Shown: piece after piece, positions 14,318-19,007 of the stretch
Layout: each line of letters opens with the position of its first letter
Numbering within the stretch: position 1 is the first letter of the stretch
Assembly (NCBI GenBank): GCA_002308935.1
Contig: DBWN01000187.1
Span: 18,392-37,398, forward strand
Direction: 5' to 3'
From: Bacteroidales bacterium UBA1237
Lineage (GTDB): Bacteria > Bacteroidota > Bacteroidia > Bacteroidales > UBA932
Length of the DNA: 19,007 bases
Translations under genes and position numbers: made by a program
Notes under the pieces: model-generated
Databases searched by the model: none
What the model saw: only the letters and a program-made list of their open reading frames with translations
Told to the model about the DNA's origin: nothing

Positions 14318-15466
14318 TTACTCTATGGGAGCTCCGGTAAGGTCCCAACCGGTCTTTGTGGCCACCACGGGGATTATGCACATCGACACTTTCTTGTGAC
14401 CCGAGTAGTTAGGGTGATAGGAGGCTCCGAGGTCACTGTCATCGTTCAATATGGTGCTGGACATCGCAGTCATAGAGACGTTCTTCAGTCCGCAGTTCCT
14501 GACGACCTCATTTATGAAAGCCGCGATGTTGAAGTCCGAAGGACCCGCTACGCAGAGTATGGGATGATCTTCGCCCCAATTGGCCTTGATCTCTTTGAGA
14601 AGGGTGATGTAACCTTCCATGAAGACCGCGAGAGTCGGTTGCCTCTGGACTGAGAAGTCATTGGCTCCTAGATAGATGATCGTGATGTCAGGATGGTATC
14701 CGGTCTTGGCGGCATCCCATCTTGACTCCCTGTCCATATCGAAGGTCTGCAGGTATCTCTCCGGCATGTACCATCCTTTGACGTTGTCGTTATAGTTCCT
14801 TGCGATACCCATTCCTGAATGTGCCACATGTATGTAGTCAGCGCCGAAGTATCTGGGGACGATGCTCGAATAGGACTTGTTGCAGTTCTCGGTTTCGACT
14901 TTGAACGGGTCTGTCTTGACGCTGTTCTCGGTACCGTATCCGCAGGTGTAGGAATCTCCTATCACCTCGATCAGCCTCTCACGGACTCCTTTGGCCTGAA
15001 GAAGTTGACCTTCAGTAATGAATGCTGAAACTGTCGTAGTGCCCTGTTCTCCTTCAGTCCTTTTCTGGATGACCACATTGTGGACCGTAGGGGCGGATTT
15101 GGCCTTGCCCCATTTACGGACAATGTCACTTTCATCGAAAAGGACAATGAGTGAATCGGCCCCATGGGTGGAAATTATCCTGTCGGGCTCTTGGCTCTGG
15201 TCAGAGTCTATCCATACGTTATAGTAGTTGCGGCGTGTGTCAGAGGCCTTCATAGCCAGATAATTGCCCGAGAAACGGACCCTTGCATAGACACCGCTCC
15301 AGTCGAAAGAGACATTGTCCCCCTCGACAAGAGTCCTTCCAATGAATGTCACCCTTTTGTCTGATGCCGGGGTGGAGACTTTCTCGGGTGCTTTCGCTCC
15401 TAGTGAACATACGGAAAGTATGCTGAAAGCCAATATCAGAATGGCGTGTTTGGGATTATGAAGCAT
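14318..15466 (-). CDS. Secreted SGNH/GDSL esterase, carbohydrate esterase family 2-like
   Basis: A 382-residue exported hydrolase. A hydrophobic signal (about 8-25) is followed by a beta-sandwich-like N-terminal domain (about 35-160) and an SGNH hydrolase domain (about 163-380). This order is that of CE2 acetyl-xylan esterases. The nucleophile is Ser172 in VIGDSYTCGYG. Block II glycine is in HSGMGIARNY, block III Asn269 in YLGANDF, and the catalytic His351 in SYHPNYSGH. The usual Asp three residues before the His is Ala348, consistent with the Ser-His dyad known for CE2. Likely activity is removal of acetyl groups from polysaccharide in the periplasm or at the cell surface. Whether the signal is type I (after AKA) or a lipobox (LSVC, Cys20) is unclear. 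It is the first gene of the minus-strand run. Confidence 0.85.
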   Translation of the reverse strand: MLHNPKHAILILAFSILSVCSLGAKAPEKVSTPASDKRVTFIGRTLVEGDNVSFDWSGVYARVRFSGNYLAMKASDTRRNYYNVWIDSDQSQEPDRIISTHGADSLIVLFDESDIVRKWGKAKSAPTVHNVVIQKRTEGEQGTTTVSAFITEGQLLQAKGVRERLIEVIGDSYTCGYGTENSVKTDPFKVETENCNKSYSSIVPRYFGADYIHVAHSGMGIARNYNDNVKGWYMPERYLQTFDMDRESRWDAAKTGYHPDITIIYLGANDFSVQRQPTLAVFMEGYITLLKEIKANWGEDHPILCVAGPSDFNIAAFINEVVRNCGLKNVSMTAMSSTILNDDSDLGASYHPNYSGHKKVSMCIIPVVATKTGWDLTGAPIE

Positions 15467-15495
15467 ATCGGTCTTCGGTTTGTATTACAGAACTA

Positions 15496-15503
15496 CAAAT
15501 CTA
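15496..15503 (-). promoter_or_regulatory. Possible -7 element for the GDSL-membrane protein-S9 peptidase run
   Basis: On the minus strand this reads TAGATTTG, a TAnnTTTG match 30 bases before the esterase ATG. I cannot find a convincing TTG 19-21 bases upstream, so the promoter is tentative. Confidence 0.4.
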
Positions 15504-15575
15504 ACATTTTTAGGCGGAAATGTGAAGACTGGTGGAACCCTTTTTGAAAAACCGGTACAGGGGAGAGGACGGGAT

Positions 15576-15602
15576 AAAAAAAGAGCCTTCCGCAGAAGAC
15601 TC
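15576..15602 (-). terminator. Intrinsic terminator of tRNA-Glu
   Basis: On the minus strand GAGTCTTC (15602-15595) pairs with GAAGGCTC (15590-15583) over eight pairs including one T-G, with a TGCG loop. Seven T follow (15582-15576). It starts 7 bases after the tRNA 3' end. Confidence 0.85.
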
Positions 15603-15608
15603 ATTCGG

Positions 15609-15680
15609 TACTGGGTAGGAGAATCGAACTCCTATTGCAAGATTGAGAATCTTGAGTACTAACCGTTATACGAACCCAGC
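15609..15680 (-). tRNA. tRNA-Glu (anticodon CTC)
   Basis: The minus strand folds into a complete cloverleaf of 72 bases. The acceptor GCTGGGT pairs with ACCCAGT (first pair a G-T wobble, discriminator A). T8-C9, as in other bacterial tRNA-Glu, is followed by a three-pair D stem GTA/TAC with a GG-containing loop. The anticodon stem CAAGA/TCTTG carries loop TTCTCAA, hence anticodon CTC reading GAG. The variable loop is CAAT, and the T arm is AGGAG/CTCCT with loop TTCGATT. The 3' CCA is not encoded (CCG follows). Promoter and terminator flank it, so it is an independent single-gene unit. Confidence 0.93.
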
Positions 15681-15702
15681 AGATATTTTCCTTTCGGGAA
15701 TG

Positions 15703-15733
15703 CAAAGGTAGTCAAAAATCTTTATCCTGCAAA
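15703..15733 (-). promoter_or_regulatory. Promoter of tRNA-Glu
   Basis: On the minus strand TTTG (15733-15730) and TACCTTTG (15710-15703) are separated by 19 bases, an exact Bacteroidota consensus match. Transcription should begin about 16 bases before the tRNA. Confidence 0.85.
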
Positions 15734-15778
15734 TATTCGGATTGATTTTTTGAACGATTTCTCCCGATAACGGGTATT

Positions 15779-16147
15779 CTACTTCAGGAATACGAAGAAT
15801 ACCGCGAGAATAAGGCATCCGAATGCCACGAAATGGTTCCACTGGAGAGACTCTCCTTTGAAAAGCAGTGTCACTATGAGGGTGAACACCGTAAGTGAGA
15901 TCACTTCCTGTATCACTTTCAGTTGCATCAGGTTGAAAGGTCCTCCGTTCCCGTTGAAACCGATTCTGTTGGCGGGCACTTGGGCGCAGTATTCGAAGAA
16001 TGCTATTCCCCATGAAAAGAGGATGACAAGCAGGAGCGGCCATGATGTGGAGATTTTCATCTCCTGGAGTTTGAGATGACCGTACCATGCGAACGTCATG
16101 AAGATGTTCGAAAGGATCAGAAGAATTATCGTGAATATGCCTTGCAT
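15779..16147 (-). CDS. DUF486 / DMT-like small membrane protein
   Basis: A 122-residue integral membrane protein with four hydrophobic segments (about 4-22, 32-50, 73-95, 102-121 in outline). The motifs ILSNIFMTFAWYGHLK, SWGIAFFEYCAQVPANRIG and QLKVIQEVISLTVF are those of the DUF486 (PF04342) family, small relatives of drug/metabolite transporters. No substrate is known to me. I chose ATG 16147, which gives the family N-terminus and lies downstream of a good promoter; the open frame extends 50 codons further but through that promoter. A short CCCG/CGGG hairpin follows at 15763-15774 without a T-run, so some transcripts may run on towards the tRNA. Confidence 0.87.
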   Translation of the reverse strand: MQGIFTIILLILSNIFMTFAWYGHLKLQEMKISTSWPLLLVILFSWGIAFFEYCAQVPANRIGFNGNGGPFNLMQLKVIQEVISLTVFTLIVTLLFKGESLQWNHFVAFGCLILAVFFVFLK

Positions 16148-16172
16148 CGGGTATGATTTCTTTTTCGGGGCG

Positions 16173-16202
16173 CAAATGTACTGCTTTGCAGCGGATTTGC
16201 AA
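16173..16202 (-). promoter_or_regulatory. Promoter for the DUF486 membrane protein
   Basis: On the minus strand TTG (16202-16200) and TACATTTG (16180-16173) are separated by 19 bases. The ATG is about 25 bases beyond the -7 box. Confidence 0.78.
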
Positions 16203-16266
16203 TGATTTATTTGTCCATTCTTCCTTTTTTGGCGGTATCCCGATGCTGTCCTTCCATAAAAATGCC

Positions 16267-16274
16267 TAACTTTG
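16267..16274 (+). promoter_or_regulatory. Probable -7 element for glmM and the NamZ-like gene
   Basis: TAACTTTG matches TAnnTTTG and lies 49 bases before the ATG at 16324. The -33 region has no TTG at the right distance (a TGCTG lies nearby), so strength is uncertain. It is divergent from the DUF486 promoter. Confidence 0.5.
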
Positions 16275-16323
16275 AAGATGGACAAAGATGTCCCCACACC
16301 TGATAACTTCTAATTTTTTCGAT

Positions 16324-17778
16324 ATGACTCTCATCAAATCCATTTCCGGCATACGCGGTACCATAGGTGGTGCCCCCGGTGACGCTCTTACCCCTATCGA
16401 CATCGTGAAGTTCACTTACGCTTATTGCGAGAAACTCCGTGAGAGGCTTCCCAAACCGGAAGGAACGCGCTATACCGTAGTAGTGGGCAAGGATGCCCGT
16501 ATTTCCGGAGAGATGGTGGAGGATCTGGTCTGCGGTACACTCATCTCATGCGGAGTTGATGTGATAAAGGCAGGACTCGCTTCCACACCGACAACTGAAT
16601 TGGCGGTTACGATGAGCGGTGCAGACGGTGGAATCATCATCACCGCATCCCATAATCCCCGTCAGTGGAACGCCCTAAAGCTTCTGAACGAGAAGGGTGA
16701 ATTCCTTTCAGCTGCGGAAGGACAGGCTATACTCGATTGCGCTGAAAAGGGTGAATTCGATTTCGCTGACGTGGTTTCTCTCGGACATGTCACTGAGCAT
16801 GACTTCACTGACGAGCACGTCAAGGCTGTCATCGCCCTCAAGGCTGTCGATGAGGACCTCATCAGGGATGCAGGATTCAAAGTCGTCGTTGATGCGATCA
16901 ATTCCGTTGGAGCTATCATCATGCCTCGCCTTCTTGAGGAACTCGGAGTCGAGTGCATCTGCCTCAATGATGAACCGAACGGGGACTTCGCCCATAATCC
17001 CGAACCTCTTCCCCATAACCTCACTTCTCTTTGTGACGCGGTAGTGGAAGAGCATGCCGACCTGGGAATTTCAGTGGATCCTGACGTTGACCGTCTTGCT
17101 TTCATCTGCGAGAACGGTGAACCCTTTGTTGAGGAATATACCTTGGTGAGTGTTGCCGATTATCTTTTCGGAAGGCTTTCATCCATAGCCCAGGCTCAGG
17201 GAGTTTCCCTTGAAGAGGCGGCCGCACCTTACAAGCCGGTCTCCTGCTCGAACCTTTCCTCTTCCAGGGCTCTTCGTGACGTCACAGAAAAATGGGGCGG
17301 AACATATTACGCCGCTGCAGTCGGTGAAGTCAATGTCACTACCAAGATGAGGGAGGAATGCGCCCTTATAGGTGGAGAAGGAAACGGGGGAGTGATCTAT
17401 CCTGCAAGCCATTACGGAAGGGACGCCATGGTCGGAGTCGCACTTTTCCTCAGCAACCTCGCCGCCAAGAAGATGAAAGTGTCAGAACTCAAGAAGACAT
17501 ACCCTCAGTATTTCATAGCGAAGAACAAGATAGCTCTGTCGGATCCCGCCCTCATTGACAAGATTCTCACAGAGCTCAAGGGTGTCTACGCTTCGGAGGA
17601 CGTTAACGACATCGACGGTGTGAAGATCAGCTTCGAGAAACGTAAGGAGTGGGTCCACCTGAGAAAGTCCAACACCGAACCTATAATAAGGATCTACGCT
17701 GAAGCCGCGACAGAAGAGAGGGCCAATGAGCTCGCTCAGAGCGTGATCTCCGTCGCAAGGCAGATTATCCAGAGTTAA
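16324..17778 (+). CDS. glmM: Phosphoglucosamine mutase (phosphohexomutase family)
   Basis: A 484-residue alpha-D-phosphohexomutase, probably converting glucosamine-6-phosphate to glucosamine-1-phosphate for UDP-GlcNAc and peptidoglycan synthesis in the cytoplasm. The active-site phosphoserine is Ser109 in TASHNPRQWN, the metal loop is DPDVDRL at 252-258 (Asp252, Asp254, Asp256), the sugar-specificity loop is GEGNGG at 351-356, and the phosphate-binding loop is KSNTEPIIR near the C-terminus. SISGIRGTIGG at 6-16 is the usual N-terminal loop. The GEGNGG loop differs from GEQSGH of E. coli GlmM and GEMSGH of phosphomannomutases, so sugar preference is inferred from the Bacteroidota family to which it closely corresponds. 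ATG 16324 gives the family start; 16288 would add 12 residues. A NamZ-like gene follows after one base. Confidence 0.88.
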   Translation: MTLIKSISGIRGTIGGAPGDALTPIDIVKFTYAYCEKLRERLPKPEGTRYTVVVGKDARISGEMVEDLVCGTLISCGVDVIKAGLASTPTTELAVTMSGADGGIIITASHNPRQWNALKLLNEKGEFLSAAEGQAILDCAEKGEFDFADVVSLGHVTEHDFTDEHVKAVIALKAVDEDLIRDAGFKVVVDAINSVGAIIMPRLLEELGVECICLNDEPNGDFAHNPEPLPHNLTSLCDAVVEEHADLGISVDPDVDRLAFICENGEPFVEEYTLVSVADYLFGRLSSIAQAQGVSLEEAAAPYKPVSCSNLSSSRALRDVTEKWGGTYYAAAVGEVNVTTKMREECALIGGEGNGGVIYPASHYGRDAMVGVALFLSNLAAKKMKVSELKKTYPQYFIAKNKIALSDPALIDKILTELKGVYASEDVNDIDGVKISFEKRKEWVHLRKSNTEPIIRIYAEAATEERANELAQSVISVARQIIQS

Positions 17779-17779
17779 C

Positions 17780-18844
17780 ATGTTCTCGTTCAGGACAACT
17801 CCGCTGGAAGACCAGCTGGACAAGGCCCTAATGGGAGGAAAGGTGGCATGCTTCTGTACGCAGAACTGCTGGGACACCTCCCATGACCGCTACATGTATC
17901 AGCTTTTCCAGGAGAGAGGAAACCTTGAGAGGGTTTTCACTCCCAGGGACGCTGAGCTTACTCCGGGCACCAACCATATCGCTTTCGAGAAAGAGGCTCT
18001 TCAGGGGCTCAACGCCATAGTGGTCGAGATACAGGATGTGGGGTCGAGGTATTTCAATTACACTAAGGATGTTTTCCGCCTGATGGGAGTCCTTTCCGAA
18101 ATGGGGGATGACGCTCCTGCCATGTACGTTGTAGACCACATCAATCCAGCAGGCCGTTACGTTGAGGGTTCCATTCCTGTGGGACCTATGGAGGAGTATG
18201 TTCCGAAAGTGGCTCACCGTCATGGACTTACTCTTGGCGAACTTTGCAACTTGTACTATTCGGAGATAGGTGCTAAGTTCCCTCTGCATGTGATATCCGC
18301 TTTAGCTACCCCATCGGTCAGGGAACTGCTCCCTTGGACCATCGCTCCCGCTTCTGATATCCCTGGAATGTTCACTTGCTCCGTGTACAGTGGAGGTGCT
18401 CTTTGGAACAACACCACCATCACACCGGGCATAGGAACCACCCGTCCTTATGAGTATTTCGGGGCGCCGTTCATAAAACCTACGATGGAGACCATTCCGA
18501 TGCCTGAGGGCGTGCTGATGAGGACCTGTTCCTTCACTCCTTCCGCCGGCAAATACCAGGGTGAGAAATGTTATGGCTACCAGATAATGCTCCTTCCTGG
18601 ATACGAGTACCATTCGCTTCTGCATACCCTTCAGTTGATGAAATATTTCCTTGGCAGGTATTCCCAGTTCGAAGTGGGGGAGGACTTCCACCGCAAGCTC
18701 GCCGATCCTGTGCTGTCTTCTTTCCTTGCCGGGGACATTTCATTCCAGGATGCCAAAGAGCACGTGAAAGTTGAGGAGCAGAAATGGATCCGCAAAGCGA
18801 AGCGGTTCTCTCTCTATGATGACCAGCCGTTCAGAATGAAGTAG
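17780..18844 (+). CDS. Divergent NamZ-like (DUF1343) protein without signal peptide
   Basis: A 354-residue protein related to DUF1343, the family of exo-beta-N-acetylmuramidase NamZ that releases MurNAc from peptidoglycan fragments. Family-like segments are VVEIQDVGSRYFNY (81-94), VVDHINPAGRYVEGS (117-131), HRHGLTLGELCNLYY (146-160) and TPGIGTTRPYEYFGAPF. Two features are odd. The N-terminus (MFSFRTTPLEDQLDKALMGG) has no export signal, unlike typical secreted members. The stretch FTPRDAEL (53-60) lies where I recall a PEHG motif in the family, so a possible functional motif is missing. Three cysteines (24, 26, 30) cluster near the N-terminus. The start is one base after the glmM stop, so translation is probably coupled. 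A cytoplasmic role in muropeptide or amino-sugar recycling is an inference; it may also have lost or changed activity. Confidence 0.75.
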   Translation: MFSFRTTPLEDQLDKALMGGKVACFCTQNCWDTSHDRYMYQLFQERGNLERVFTPRDAELTPGTNHIAFEKEALQGLNAIVVEIQDVGSRYFNYTKDVFRLMGVLSEMGDDAPAMYVVDHINPAGRYVEGSIPVGPMEEYVPKVAHRHGLTLGELCNLYYSEIGAKFPLHVISALATPSVRELLPWTIAPASDIPGMFTCSVYSGGALWNNTTITPGIGTTRPYEYFGAPFIKPTMETIPMPEGVLMRTCSFTPSAGKYQGEKCYGYQIMLLPGYEYHSLLHTLQLMKYFLGRYSQFEVGEDFHRKLADPVLSSFLAGDISFQDAKEHVKVEEQKWIRKAKRFSLYDDQPFRMK

Positions 18845-18845
18845 G

Positions 18846-18860
18846 TTTTGGGCTCCAAAA
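18846..18860 (+). terminator. Possible weak terminator after the NamZ-like gene
   Basis: TTTTGG and CCAAAA pair around GCT directly after the stop. The stem is A/T-rich and no clean T-run follows, so this is a weak candidate. Confidence 0.25.
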
Positions 18861-18891
18861 GTGAAAGTTTTCGAAGTTTTTCGCGGCCGGG

Positions 18892-18922
18892 TTGGATTAT
18901 TTACGGAAAGTTCCTATATTTG
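18892..18922 (+). promoter_or_regulatory. Promoter for rpmE2
   Basis: TTG at 18892-18894 and TATATTTG at 18915-18922 with 20 bases between, a clear Bacteroidota match. The predicted start near 18929 gives a leader of about 40 bases. Confidence 0.82.
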
Positions 18923-18945
18923 CGCGCTCAAAAAGCGAAACTATA

Positions 18946-18957
18946 GTTAACGTTAAC
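18946..18957 (+). other. Perfect 12-base palindrome in the rpmE2 leader
   Basis: GTTAACGTTAAC is its own reverse complement and also a direct repeat of GTTAAC. It lies about 17 bases after the predicted transcription start and 12 bases before the ATG. It looks like a repressor operator (central CG), but no regulator is known here. Confidence 0.45.
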
Positions 18958-18969
18958 AATATTTACAAA

Positions 18970-19007
18970 ATGAAGAAAGGTATACATCCCGAAACCTACC
19001 GTCTTGT
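18970..19007 (+). CDS. rpmE2: 50S ribosomal protein L31 type B, N-terminus (partial)
   Basis: The first 13 codons read MKKGIHPETYRLV before the window ends. This matches the N-terminus of type B L31 (MKKGIHPENYR...), the zinc-independent paralogue of the large ribosomal subunit, and differs from type A (MKKDIHPKY...). A strong promoter at 18892-18922 and a leader with a 12-base palindrome precede it. The rest of the gene lies outside the window, so absence of the zinc-binding cysteines cannot be checked. Confidence 0.85.
   Translation, partial: MKKGIHPETYRL

Noticed and set aside
15541..15575. TTTTTGAAAAA and flanking GC blocks considered as another hairpin or repeat.
   Set aside because: The pairing arms are too short and have no coherent loop; nothing supports a function.
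1..19007. Search for mobile elements, CRISPR arrays, toxin-antitoxin pairs, defence genes or riboswitch signatures.
   Set aside because: None was seen. No regularly spaced repeats, transposase motifs, reverse transcriptase motifs or conserved riboswitch cores could be recognised by eye.

Overview
This window looks like a piece of a Bacteroidota chromosome, most likely order Bacteroidales, with fairly GC-rich coding DNA. The evidence is the protein families (trigger factor with the GFRKGMVP signature, a PtpA-like S9 peptidase, type B L31, a DUF486 membrane protein). Several promoters also match the Bacteroidota pattern: TTG/TTTG near -33, 19-21 bases, then TAnnTTTG near -7. Most genes lack a Shine-Dalgarno sequence, as is usual in this phylum. 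The exact genus cannot be read from the sequence. I see no insertion sequence, integrase, phage gene, CRISPR array or attachment site, and no gene-free stretch over 300 bases. This is mainly housekeeping DNA.

Layout. 1-300 is the end of gyrB. 353-2499 holds a PLP-dependent alpha-oxoamine synthase and a short-chain dehydrogenase, the enzyme pair that starts sphingoid or sulfonolipid base synthesis. 2523-4553 is a seven-transmembrane HD phosphohydrolase of the PgpH type. 4663-8981 is the protein quality-control block: trigger factor, then clpP, clpX and an uncharacterised lipoprotein. 9074-11817 carries an M20 dipeptidase, pyrF and a nitroreductase. From 11891 to 15466 a minus-strand run encodes a GDSL esterase, a small membrane protein and a prolyl tripeptidyl/dipeptidyl peptidase. 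It converges on the nitroreductase at a strong terminator hairpin. A tRNA-Glu(CTC) with its own promoter and terminator and a DUF486 membrane protein follow, both on the minus strand. 16324-18844 holds a phosphoglucosamine mutase and an apparently cytoplasmic NamZ-like (DUF1343) protein one base apart. The window ends in the first 13 codons of rpmE2 (L31 type B).

How the genes work together. Tig folds nascent chains and ClpXP degrades tagged or misfolded proteins. GlmM and the NamZ-like protein point to cell-wall amino-sugar metabolism. PtpA-like and M20 peptidases, though not in one operon, would together take proline-containing peptides to dipeptides and amino acids. The synthase/reductase pair would supply a long-chain base for membrane lipids.

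I found no clearly new multi-gene system. The best leads are the synthase/reductase pair of uncertain substrate, the divergent NamZ-like protein next to glmM, two places where a terminator and the next promoter are interleaved, and structured leaders in front of tig, clpP and rpmE2.
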